DNA from: Dimargaris cristalligena | Lineage: Eukaryota > Kickxellomycota > Dimargaritomycetes > Dimargaritales > Dimargaritaceae | Direction: 5' to 3' | DNA: 33,181 nt | Assembly (NCBI GenBank): GCA_027576995.1 | Contig: JANBQC010000299.1 | Span: 1-33,181, forward strand | In this document: piece after piece, positions 9,178 to 18,868 of the stretch | How positions within the stretch are numbered: position 1 is the stretch's first letter | How the letters are laid out: every line of letters starts with the position of its first letter | The notes under the pieces: model-generated | What the model saw: only the letters and a program-made list of their open reading frames with translations | The model's database searches: none | What the model was told of the DNA's origin: nothing | Made by a program: the position numbers and the translations under genes

Positions 9178-10224
9178 CTAGTAGGCGGACATGGCGGTGG
9201 TGCCGTCCATATTTGTGTCATGGGTATCAGTGTCGGGCCCCGTCAGCGCCCAATCGCATACTCGCCGAAGCGTTAGGGATATGCGCAGTCCCCGAGGGTA
9301 GGCAACCTGGTCGAAGACGTCCATTTCCGTTTCGGGTATAGCATGGGTCCAGTGGTAGCGGGCCGCTTTACTCATGGCTAGCACATCCCCTGGTTCCAGA
9401 AAAACATTTACCAGGTCACTAGACTCCGCAACATTCGTTGTTGAATTGGAAGGTGGTATCGTGGACTCTGTAGACGTAAACCCAGAGGCGAGCCGGTCTT
9501 GGGCTGTGGCCGGCCGAAACTGCATGACACAGGACGAGCCGAGGGAAATGATGCCAATCCCGTCTTCGAACCGGGCCAAATCCACGTGGGGTTTAATGCC
9601 ATCACCCGGCCGATACATATTCCCAATAATTTGGTTGAAGAAGGGGTGTCTCAGTGTAGCCGGCGGTTGGGTGGAGGACGAGACTGATAATGCGGGGTTA
9701 TTGGGGTTGTCGGAGTTAGAGCACCGGGAAAAGGGGGGTTGATCCTCCCCAAGGTCCGAATCGCAGACCTTGGCTCTATCCGCCGAACCAATACCGGTAG
9801 GAAATAGTGTGTCAGTATGCGTACGGAACAGACCATTAAGCCAGGCGAGCGGCCCCGGCAGAGGCCCGAAATGCATCATTTGATTACAGGAGTATGTTGC
9901 AAAATAGCCCAGACGAACCAAAGCCGCTAGTAGGGGAATCTGATGGCGGTCGGGATCGAGCCAGCGTTTAACGATGACCAGTCCCGGCAGGGGTTGTAAA
10001 ATGACCGGGTGGGGTGTTATCAAAGGCAGGTCCCCCCGCCCCAGGGGGCCAGTGAGGTCTGCTACGGCCGGGACCGGAATCGGTAGAAGTCGCCATTCGG
10101 CAAACGGATGCCGCGGAGTATCGGAAGGATGCTCGGAATCGCCGCCGTCGGTATCGCTGTCCGACGAGGCGGAACCGAACAATTCACGGAATGAAACGGA
10201 TGAGAAATGTAAATATGGTGGCAT
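9178..10224 (-). CDS. AlkB-family Fe(II)/2-oxoglutarate dioxygenase (ALKBH8-like domain)
   Basis: The 348-residue protein belongs to the AlkB group, which oxidatively demethylates or hydroxylates nucleic acids (some members act on proteins) using Fe(II), 2-oxoglutarate and oxygen. The signature is complete: NQMMHFG at 114-120, NMY and RPGDGI near 202-210, His213-x-Asp215 and His294 as iron ligands, and Arg314/Arg320 in RISLTLR for 2-oxoglutarate binding. SLGSSCVMQF and ARYHWTHAI resemble the ALKBH8 oxygenase domain, but the RRM and methyltransferase domains of ALKBH8 are absent. Two Ser/Asn/Thr-rich inserts (about 146-192 and 243-280) enlarge the fold. I chose the second Met (10224), which has an A at -3 and begins MPPYLHF; the first ATG at 10281 has a poor context and would add 19 residues. 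The gene converges on the TPR gene. The true substrate (DNA, tRNA or protein) cannot be read from sequence. Confidence 0.9.
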   Translation of the reverse strand: MPPYLHFSSVSFRELFGSASSDSDTDGGDSEHPSDTPRHPFAEWRLLPIPVPAVADLTGPLGRGDLPLITPHPVILQPLPGLVIVKRWLDPDRHQIPLLAALVRLGYFATYSCNQMMHFGPLPGPLAWLNGLFRTHTDTLFPTGIGSADRAKVCDSDLGEDQPPFSRCSNSDNPNNPALSVSSSTQPPATLRHPFFNQIIGNMYRPGDGIKPHVDLARFEDGIGIISLGSSCVMQFRPATAQDRLASGFTSTESTIPPSNSTTNVAESSDLVNVFLEPGDVLAMSKAARYHWTHAIPETEMDVFDQVAYPRGLRISLTLRRVCDWALTGPDTDTHDTNMDGTTAMSAY

Positions 10225-10281
10225 GGTAAAATGGGAACTATGGTTGATTAGTTGCAGCTGTTGGGCCCTAAAATTACACAT

Positions 10282-11854
10282 TGAACCACAAAATTCATAG
10301 TTGTGGCGCTGAAACCAATACGTATAACTAGCTGTATTTGAGTGGTGAATGGTTTTGTAGTGTAGCTGTGATATCTGTTAGTCTATAATATCTAAATAGC
10401 CCATAGTAACGCACAGTGCTTTCCATTGACTTCACTGGGCAATATGTCTTTCATATTTTGACAACCCTTTCTGTTTTTGTAGCTACTCTTTTATCCATTT
10501 GGGTATATCAACTTAAAAACCAAAGGAGTAAACACTTATATCAATCACATTCAATCCAACGAATTTTAACTATCAGAATATTAGTCCTCCCTCTTAAATT
10601 AACGTGGACAATTCCAGCCTATACTACACTCCCTTGGAATCTCCCGCCAGCATTCTATTGCTAGTTAACTCATGAAATACTGTCATATTTCCCTCTGGAT
10701 AGTGATCTCAACACCCTCAGTTACATGCAATTAACCTGGATATATCAAAGCTGGGCCAACTATAGCTAACATGTCAAATTATTAAAGTAATAAATGCATT
10801 TAACATATATTGTGTAGGCATACACATCCTTTTTTTCATTCCTTCCACCTGGGCTGTCACTGTGGCTAAGCACTCTCGTCTACCTAGTATTCAACAGTCA
10901 TTGAAGCAGTCTCTTTCACACAACTTCACAATATTCTCTAAAATGCGCCCGGTCCCTACCCTAAGTGGACTGGCGATGGCTTTTGTTAGTGTTCCTAATT
11001 AAAATGTTAACTAAATTGATAAAACTGGCCGTGAGTACATGGTACTCATCAATGCTATAATATTAAAGTTGAATAGTAAATACAATGTTATTAAGTGCGC
11101 TTTGGGTGTAAAAATGCTAAATAGTATAAAATTATAGTCCGGGTATAGGATGTTAGCCCGAGATGCACACTCAGCTGGACGAGATTTAATTAATTTCTTA
11201 AAAACTTAACATGGATATATGAAAAAACCCAGAGCCATTGGAGGAGACTCATAATATGTGGGTGTAATACTGGGAATGGTTTAAACCGGTAACTGGTACT
11301 CATGCATATCAGGCATCGACAAATGGCATCATATGGGAGCAGTTCAACCAGGCTGTAAAATGAAAAATCCATTTGATAAGGCAAATACTATTAGGTGAAA
11401 AACATATCCCACCGATTTTCCCATACACACATCAGTTAAAACCTTATACAGCCAAGCCGAACTTCACCCATATATTAAACTAAAGTCAAGCCGATGTATA
11501 TTTATCTAAATCCGCCAGTTTAGGTTCCTTAAAATAAACCGCATTCTACGGAAATCAATTTAAACCATGCATTTATTTTTGCAAACAACATACCAATCTT
11601 CAAATATAAGTGGGAGATGCAGAAATTCCTTATCCGGGCTATAATATACCATTATTAGATACCGAAGCGGCATTAAATATTGGGTGAGATATTAATGAAA
11701 TATGAATTCATAAGAGAATATGTTGATGCTGGGGGGCAAGAACGACAGAGAGCAGGTGCAATTGTTACCTGGGTCTGCTTTCGAGTCATATGCACCGCCA
11801 GGAGTTGTCAGTAAGTCCGGGCCAATCAAGGCTCAGAGGATTAAAGACTGGCTA
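10282..11854. other. AT-rich spacer between the AlkB gene and the secreted-protein gene
   Basis: This lies upstream of the AlkB gene and downstream of the secreted-protein gene, so its right part should hold the 3' untranslated region of the latter. A TTTATT at 11572-11577 could be its AATAAA signal on the minus strand, about 280 bases past the stop. No convincing open frame, RNA gene or repeat array is seen. Confidence 0.5.
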
Positions 11855-12220
11855 TCATGCACGCATCGTATTAACCCACCTCGGTTTTGCGGCCGCGGGA
11901 GCGTTCTTCTTAGGGACAGTGCTCTTGCTCGTGCTACTAACGGTGGGTTTTTGAAGGCTACTACTATTAGATTTGCCATTCGCAGAAGCTTTAGAGGGTG
12001 GGGCGATGGCTTTCTTGTCAACCGGGGCCGCCTTTGGGGATGCGGTGGGCTTTTTACTGAGGATTTTGTCCGCTACGGCCGCATTGATTTCGTTCTTTAC
12101 TTTGTTGGCCTCTGCATCGGCCGCCTTCCCAGATATTTTCCCACCTTGGGGGAGAGGAAGGGCAAAAGTTTGGGTCGCCAGGGCAAGGACGAGTAAGGTG
12201 GCTGGGAAGTTGACGTACAT
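11855..12220 (-). CDS. Small secreted Lys/Ala/Pro/Ser-rich protein
   Basis: The 121-residue protein has a clear signal peptide: MYVNF, then a hydrophobic core (ATLLVLALATQTFA), with likely cleavage after Ala20 before LPLPQGG. The mature part is low in complexity, rich in Lys, Ala, Pro and Ser, has no cysteine and is strongly basic. It resembles a disordered cell-wall-associated or secreted peptide precursor more than a folded enzyme. Lys-Lys pairs occur at 56-57, 69-70 and 104-105; Pro58 would hinder cleavage after the first. The start has an ACC-ATG context. The frame extends upstream to non-ATG codons, but no ATG occurs between here and the TATA box at 12452. I recognise no family. Support comes from the signal peptide, the start context and the promoter together. 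Secretion is likely; function is unknown. Confidence 0.62.
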   Translation of the reverse strand: MYVNFPATLLVLALATQTFALPLPQGGKISGKAADAEANKVKNEINAAVADKILSKKPTASPKAAPVDKKAIAPPSKASANGKSNSSSLQKPTVSSTSKSTVPKKNAPAAAKPRWVNTMRA

Positions 12221-12451
12221 GGTGTTGGCAAGGACAAGGAGGGGAGGGGAGGGGAGGAGAGGGGAGAGAAGGGAGAAGCTGGGTAGTTCTTGACAGTGGC
12301 GAGGGAGTAGTATGGAGGGGACCAAGGAAGTGGAACAGAATGCGCTAATGGAATGAAAATGGAGTGTGTAAATGTGGACAATGCCTGTGGTATTGTGGAG
12401 GAAGTGTGATTGAATGATTTGAATTATTTTACTGGTGGTGAAGTGGTCGGG
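12221..12451 (-). promoter_or_regulatory. ATG-free, C/T-rich leader of the secreted-protein gene
   Basis: Read on the minus strand, the 231 bases between the TATA box and the start codon contain no ATG, so scanning ribosomes would reach the signal-peptide ATG first. The part nearest the start is strongly C-rich; the opposite strand carries tandem GGGGA at 12241-12264, a potential G-quadruplex. Confidence 0.5.
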
Positions 12452-12459
12452 TATTTATA
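12452..12459 (-). promoter_or_regulatory. TATA box (TATAAATA) of the secreted-protein gene
   Basis: The minus-strand sequence TATAAATA lies 232 bases before the start codon of the signal-peptide protein, and the leader that follows lacks ATGs. Its spacing resembles that of the TATATA before the Hv1 gene. Confidence 0.5.
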
Positions 12460-15400
12460 CTTTAATTGTTAGCAACTAATGGCCCGCCTTTACTTAAGAG
12501 CCGCGAGGATATACCCTCACCACCATCCTTGGCTCTCACAACTTGGGTATCTGGCTATCTGTACCATTCATTTTCCAGAGGCCGAACAATGGCCGCAAGC
12601 CCTTTGAGACAGACAGCAGAAGAAGTGCCGCCTCTACGTCAATAGCCACCTATCCACTCACACACCCTTGCACCCAACCCAGCGGGTATCTCACCAATAT
12701 GATACGATTAACCGAGGTGGGATATATTATCCAACAGAACACCAAGGGGCTGGGTCATTGCCCAACCCATAGTATTGCATTCCGGCGACCATTCCCTATG
12801 CCTAGGGATTTGCAAATTCTGGGCCCTTTGTCGTGGGCTTAGGCCGTCACAGCTGCCCATGATCGACATTTTCAATTGATGGTTTTGAAAGAGAATATAG
12901 CAATACGGCTCCTCTATCGTCTTACCTTCGACAATCAGAAATGAAAGAAGGCGGGGCAGTACCAGTCCACCAAGGGCCGAACGTAAGCTTTGAATACTAT
13001 TTTGCTATGTTCACCTTCTCTGGGGGGGTGGTGTGGTTTATACAGTGATGAAATGTTGCAATGGCTACGCCGTTTTCAATAATACAAATTTCAATACCTC
13101 CTCTATCGACCAAAGGTCCTTCTCTGACAATACTTTCCCCCACTCCACGAGGCCATGGTATTGGAAAACATTCCTGTCGCCGACCCATCCATTAGCTATA
13201 GGATAACACTAACAGAAGCTACCGAATAATATGGATAGCTGTTAAACAGGGCGGCCTGTAATGGTACTTGGGTCTCTTGGTTCTTCAAAAACTCTTCATG
13301 GCAGTGTTTTGTTGGACGGCCAAACCCTGTTTTCGGACTGTAGCGGTCCATATGCCGCATCTATCCTCAGATGGATTTTCCCTATCTATTCTGAATAACA
13401 CCATTAGAACAAGCTTTGAAAGACGGCAATATGCTGACATTTCCACCTCGGCCTACTGCTGCCCCACCTACATTTACATACCCCCCTCCTTCATTCAACC
13501 CGGTATCCGCTGTAACAGAAGAGTGGATGGCGGGCCGTTTTTTATACAAGGAGTATAAAGCCGCAGGTTAATAAACCATACCAGATCAGCCTTTCTGCCA
13601 TTATGCGGGCAGAGTCGGGATTATCAGCTGTCTTTCATTAATCCCACCCACATATACTATATTACTTCTATACCCCCCCCTTTAGCACGTAGGCATTATA
13701 CTACCGTTCAACCTAATGTCCAGCCCTGCTTTATTTCGAGGGCAAGGGAGGCCGGACTACAACGACGAGGGCTGGATTAAAGACAGGCGATAATCCCCCA
13801 AGTTCCGATGATACCCACCTACACTTGCCAAAGCGAAATTTGAGCTGGCATAGCGGATGAATGAGAAGAGGAGGGAAGGGAAAAGCTAATTTACACGGTC
13901 GATCCCAAGATTCCTGGATGAAGGTGATGATCGCTCCTATTTAATTTGACAATCGCACTCTTGCCAATCTCGATTATTTCCAAGGCTGGACTGTTTTGTT
14001 GCCGCCCATTGTACTTCATTCCTGTGATGGAGAGGATATGTTGGCTATACACCTTACCCCCCACCTTCGCATCCATTCTGGCAAAATATGTTGACTCTCA
14101 CTCTTCCTCTGCCTGTGCCACCCCTCCCTCTAGTACCCCCAATGGATTGAGTGATAGAGTGCCTGCGAAGAACACCAGGCAAACGGGACTTGCCCATGGA
14201 CTCAATAAAGGGTAGGTTTTTCCACCAATCAATACTATTATCAGCCCATTACCCCTTTACGGCTTTCGACCCTACCATCTCCAATCAGCGCCTTATACCC
14301 TCTCACGACTGCCACCCGTCTTTCCTATCCTCCTTCTTGTTAGTTTCCATAACTATTTCCCAACATAACGGCTATTTTGTTCGCCATGCTCCTCGTCCAA
14401 GTTGCCGTGTTCGCCAATGTATTATAATCAAAAAAATCGCCTCCAATGAACCCTGGGCGATAAACGGGCCCAAATTTTACAAGAAGCTGTAGCCTAAGGA
14501 CGGCAGCGTGAATCCTGATACAAATAAGAAGCCCAACACGAATCCTGCTGTGCAGACCCAAGTACCTACGGTGGCCGGTTTTAAGCAAATTCTCCAGAAT
14601 AATTCTAAAGTCCCAGCCTAAGAAAAATTCACCATCCCGGAGTAACGCCATCTGAGTTGATGGGGCCTTTGGTTATCTACCCGCATCCCTTCATTAGGTG
14701 TACACCGGGTTTGTCGGGATGCGGTCAACCAAGTCGCCGCCATTGGCTCTTTCGCTTATGGTGGACCTTAGTTCAAGGCTACTTACCCGGTTTTGTCTTA
14801 CCATTGGCTGACGGTAGCGGGAAAACGGCGCGTGGCCTGTACTCGTTTGTATCTACAGGCTCCAATTGCCTGGCATTACTTCTTTTGCATCACTATTTTT
14901 TCACCGTTGAATTGATGGCCACGTAAGCCCCTTGACAAATAAATGATGCTAGCATATATGTATATATATATAGGCTCTGGTTTATCTACTCACGAGTTAG
15001 ACCTTGGGGTGCGTTCATTGGGGATATGGGGAATGCTACTTTACCCCCCGCAGCGAATGCCCTGGGGACTAGAGGTTTAATGAATGCTCCAACAGTTGTA
15101 GTGGTGTAGATGGGTACAGCTTATAATGCGATACTGGCCTCTTCGATTTGGGTGGGGCAGTTGAAACTCTATCAATTGTATTATGGGATTCCCGCAGACG
15201 AGAATGCTTAAGTTATGCACTATGCACTTTCCTATATGTGGGCCACCCATTACACTGCCCATAGGGTGGCAAACAATTTAAATTGATTTAGCCGAAACCC
15301 ATTTCGCAATGGCACGGGTGTAGATTTAGAAGTATACTAACCCTCGGTACTCACCACTTGACCTCGGCCCTTTTATCCTCTACTCGGTTTCTACATTGCT

Positions 15401-16703
15401 GTTCGTGTGTTTTGTAGCATTTCAACTGGTTGAGCTATTGCGACGCTAACACTATCTCCAACCCTCGTTGACTGCTTATCCCTACGGCTATTAGATCTTG
15501 AAGAGCTGTATATACCACTCCACCTTATGCTCTTGCGCAGCCGTTGACATTAGTGAATAATTGGGAATTATTATACTGGTCTATCTGGCATACGGCAAGC
15601 ATATATTATAGCAAAGCGTCCAATGGCTGAGGGCTGACCTTCGAATAAGTGCAGTACAGGAACCGGATACCCAAGCTTTGTTCCAATGAATTCCGATAGG
15701 TAACAAAATCAAGGAATATCCCCGGTCTTGGCGTAAGGGTGAGTAGGACTTAGAATACGCTGTTTAGTCTATAACATGTATGATACCAATTGATGACTAT
15801 ACAATGCTTCGAAGAATGAAACATCGAGACGGGGAATAAGGCAAAATGAAGTATTCATCATTGATTAATAACTAGACAAGATAAGGTAGGAAAGGATACG
15901 AAAGCGATAAATGGTCATTTTTTACTATTCGGTCAAACCTCCGGGGGGTTCCAAATGGATGCCCGATTCCAAGGCTTAAATAGCCGGAGAGCCGGATCAA
16001 CTGTGTCCGGGGAAATAGTATGCCTACTGCTGACAACCGAGAGCTCCGCTAGTGTATCGGTTATGCCTGCATTCGCTTTTTCTAGGGTGCTGCCAATGGG
16101 TTGGCAGCAGTAGTTAGTCGCACTTCCGCGAGCATCGTACCGACAACCCTAGATGTCTTCAAGGACCTTAATTCGGAAAATGAACTCAGGCTTTACGACA
16201 TAGTCCCACCTTAATAAACGATAAGGATGGGCGGAGCTATGTTTCTAATTTGGGTGCAGTCCGTTTGGCTGTCACCCCTACTGGCCTATTAAGTTGGGCT
16301 GATACGGTACCCTAGTGACATTGCCCAATGATCTCGTAGACAGCCAGGTGCACGGATGGCCAATTTCGGAAACTATAATCTAGCCCTCCGTAAAATTGGG
16401 CCGCGCCAGGCGAGGATATAATTCGGTTATTTGAAGTTAACAGATAGTTGACTGGCCGGCACTGGAATCAGATAATAGTTGTTAATGATTCAGCAATGAG
16501 TGACTGATTCATCACCGGTAAAACCAGTCACGTTTGCATCTGGCAGCAATATACACTCACAAACGCATACCGTTTTGCAATTGGTTTGATATATTACAAT
16601 ACGATGTACCCCGAAAACATTAAACATTATTCGGACGAGCAAATAAACTAAATAGCTGTAGTTCCCTTACAAAAACATGCTCCTTTGTAAATCAAAAAGT
16701 CGG
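12460..16703. other. Gene-poor spacer of about 4.2 kb
   Basis: No gene can be assigned. Open frames are short, lack known motifs and mostly start at non-ATG codons. Points of note are coding-like but interrupted frames at about 14386-15230, a TA-rich run near 14957-14972, a perfect 9-bp hairpin at 16088-16109, and an open stretch after a TCTAG at about 16085-16212. The last part probably carries the 3' end of the PNKP transcript. Confidence 0.45.
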
Positions 16704-16709
16704 TTTATT
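16704..16709 (-). terminator. Possible AATAAA polyadenylation signal of the PNKP gene
   Basis: TTTATT on the + strand reads AATAAA on the minus strand, about 125 bases beyond the PNKP stop codon. Position is suitable; the call is by motif only. Confidence 0.4.
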
Positions 16710-16833
16710 TCGGGTGAAGCAGCATCCCCTACGTCGGACATGACCGCTTATGGATATCCTGAAACTCCTACAAACTTTACACTTCGTCCACTCCTTTACC
16801 AAACTAAGGGTTGCACATATGCGTCCAGTTCCT

Positions 16834-18868
16834 TCAATTGTACCACTTCGTCCACTTATGATACATATCCGCCACCTGATCCGGCTCCCAATGGCCTCCA
16901 TCAAACTGGAAATCCATTGACACCACTTCCGCAAACCCCTCGGCCTCAGTCGGAGTTTCGAACCGACTTTTATACGTGTTAAACACGATGCTCGAAAGGG
17001 CCGACCGGGCCCTGGGAGATTCGGTAGTGGGGTAGTGGCCGGGATAAGCAATGTGGCAAATAAACGCGGCCGGTTCAGCGACCAGATGGGCCCAGGCCCG
17101 GAAAATATTATTATGCCGCGCCACGTCTTCGGAGGCGCTTAAGTGGAGGCAGCGCACGGGTACGTTGTGTCGTTGGGCCACGCGAATGTATTCGGCCCGG
17201 GTCGACCGGTCGGGGTTGGTATTATCCACCACCACCGACTGCCCCGCTTGTAACGCTTGGTCACAGGCCGCCACGCATTTGGCCCGCGTTTTGAGGGTGT
17301 CCTGATTCACGTGGGTGTAGCCGGCGGGGCGGAACGCTCGTTCGACTATACTTGATTTACCCGAAGCGGGGAAACCCACCACCACCACTAGTTCGGGCGA
17401 TTGGTCCCGGGACCTTAGTTGAAGCTGTTCAGCGGTGGAGGGCAGTGTCGGCGGGGCGTCGGAGTCGGGGGCAGCTCCGATTCCAGTCTTTCCCAACTGA
17501 CGGGCGACTTCGGCGCTTAGAGGGACCCGAGTCGGATGGAATTCCCCGTAGGAGAACGGAGCCGGTGCTTCACCGTGGAAGTATTCTTCGGGCGTGTGAA
17601 ACGGCAGCCTAAGATTTTCGGCAAACTTACGGTCAGTGTCCGCGAAATCCACCTTCATCCCCCGCTTCCAATGGTGGGGTCGACCCGCGGCGTCCCCCAC
17701 GTAGAAACTTTGGCCTAGATCAATGGGTATGCCGTCGTTCAAGTGGAGCGCCAAAAAGTGCCACATGCCGCTCCGGGGCTTGCGGTACAGATCGTACTGG
17801 GTGGCCGCCAGGAAGTGGAAAGGGATTTGGAGTTGGTGGGCGATCTGGTTCAGTTTGTTTCGGAAAAGAAGGTACTTGGCAAAGGCTTTCGGGTTGCCCT
17901 TGTCGAAGGAGTAGCGGAGCCCCGCTTGGTTGGAAATAATCGCAATCTTGTAGCTGGGATATGGTAATACGTGGGAGGGGGGGGATTGTAGTTGATGGAA
18001 GGGAAGAGGCGTGGGAGGAGGTGTGGAATAAAGAATTCAGAAGGAATAAGTATGGTTATAGTTATAGGGAAATGGGAGTTAATATGTTGATAAGAAATGG
18101 CATGTCCGTGGGGTAATTTATAACGGGAATTAGGAATAATGGAATAGTTTAAGGTTGAAGAACCGTATGAACTGGACTTACCCATCAGCAACCAACTGTC
18201 GGAGTTTAGCCGGTATGAAATCGTACAGAAACTCCCAGTCGTCGGCACTTTTGGAGTAGGTGTGGGTGCCCTTAACCTTGATGAGGGTATTGTCCTGTAG
18301 ATCATTGGAAATAGCCGGGGATTTAGGGAGAGGAAGGCGGGATGACTCGAATTGGTTAGTCGGGCGGGTTTGGCCAAGGTGGCGGGGGGAGGAGTGACTC
18401 GGTAGAAATGAATGGATCCCGGGGATGATAAATAAGAGCACACGACTACTACTGCCCGTACTTTGACCTAGACCCGATCCTATTCAACGGGAAACCCATG
18501 GACAATCGACTTACCAAATCAAAACAGGCGATTTTAGCTCCGGATACGGGCTGCTGGTGGATGCCAATGATTACCGACCCCGATCGAAGCCATTCCACTG
18601 CCGAAGCGGAGTCGCCGCTGGGGGGCACCTTACCAGCGGTCTTGGAAGCAGCAGCCTTGGTCGTGGGGGCCTTGAAGAAGGTGGATAGGGAGGTCTGTTG
18701 GGTATCTTTGGTGTCCGAGGGGATCGGCCAGGCCAAGTCACGCAGGGTTAGGGCGGTGGGATCGGCAGGCAAATCCAGTGGGGCGGGAGCGAGGGGTTCC
18801 GGTTGGGTGGTGCGGGCGGTTTTAGAGGGGGGCTTCCGCGGGGACTGGCCTTGGCGTTTGGGTGGCAT
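16834..18868 (-). CDS. PNKP: Bifunctional polynucleotide kinase 3'-phosphatase (PNKP), three exons
   Basis: PNKP repairs DNA strand-break ends by removing 3'-phosphates and adding 5'-phosphates. Exons are 18868-18515, 18294-18182 and 17953-16834; they join in frame to 528 residues. The HAD phosphatase domain starts near residue 111, with Asp117-Leu-Asp119-Asn-Thr121 as the catalytic DxDxT, SNQ at 163-165, LYRKP near 210 and VGDAAGR at 241-247. The kinase domain has Walker A GFPASGKS (349-356), catalytic-type Asp374 in VNQD, VVVDNTNP near Asp399 and RHNN. These match the animal enzyme closely. The first 90 residues lack the FHA domain of animal PNKP; instead they hold a basic Lys/Arg/Pro-rich start and a PIP-box match, QTSLSTFF (58-65). 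The start ATG has GCC before it. The gene is transcribed away from Hv1. Identity is firm; the exon joins are inferred from splice signals and perfect domain continuity. Confidence 0.95.
17954..18181 (-). other. PNKP intron 2 (228 nt, phase 2)
   Basis: The donor GG|GTAAGT follows the codons for VADG, and the acceptor ATATCCCAG|C precedes TACAAG. Joining gives the conserved DG-YKIAIISNQ of the phosphatase domain. The intron is AT-rich and pyrimidine-rich near its end. Confidence 0.93.
18295..18514 (-). other. PNKP intron 1 (220 nt, phase 0)
   Basis: The donor TTTGATTTG|GTAAGT and acceptor GATCTACAG|GACAAT join to give FDL-DNTLIK, the DxDxT catalytic motif. An ACTAAC branch-site match lies on the minus strand at 18355-18360, about 60 bases before the acceptor. 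Without splicing, the frame stops 21 codons after the donor. Confidence 0.94.

Noticed and set aside
9374..9742. 122-codon + strand frame opposite the AlkB gene
   Set aside because: It is the mirror of a GC-biased coding region; the minus strand has the full AlkB motif set.
10225..10281. First in-frame ATG of the AlkB gene
   Set aside because: It has T at -3 and adds 19 residues without domain character; the second ATG has A at -3. It remains possible.
11720..12196. 158-codon + strand frame opposite the secreted-protein gene
   Set aside because: It has no motif or signal peptide. The minus strand has signal peptide, start context and TATA box.
14151..14492. 113-codon + strand frame
   Set aside because: There is no motif, and it crosses the pyrimidine-rich promoter-like sequence before the ATG at 14386. 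It starts in sequence with no coding bias.
17850..18443. 197-codon minus-strand frame running through both PNKP introns
   Set aside because: It is out of frame with the phosphatase exons and Ser/Pro/Ile-rich; the spliced model restores every conserved PNKP motif.
18741..18755. GGGTTAGGG reminiscent of a telomere repeat
   Set aside because: It is a single occurrence inside PNKP exon 1 coding sequence, with no tandem copies.
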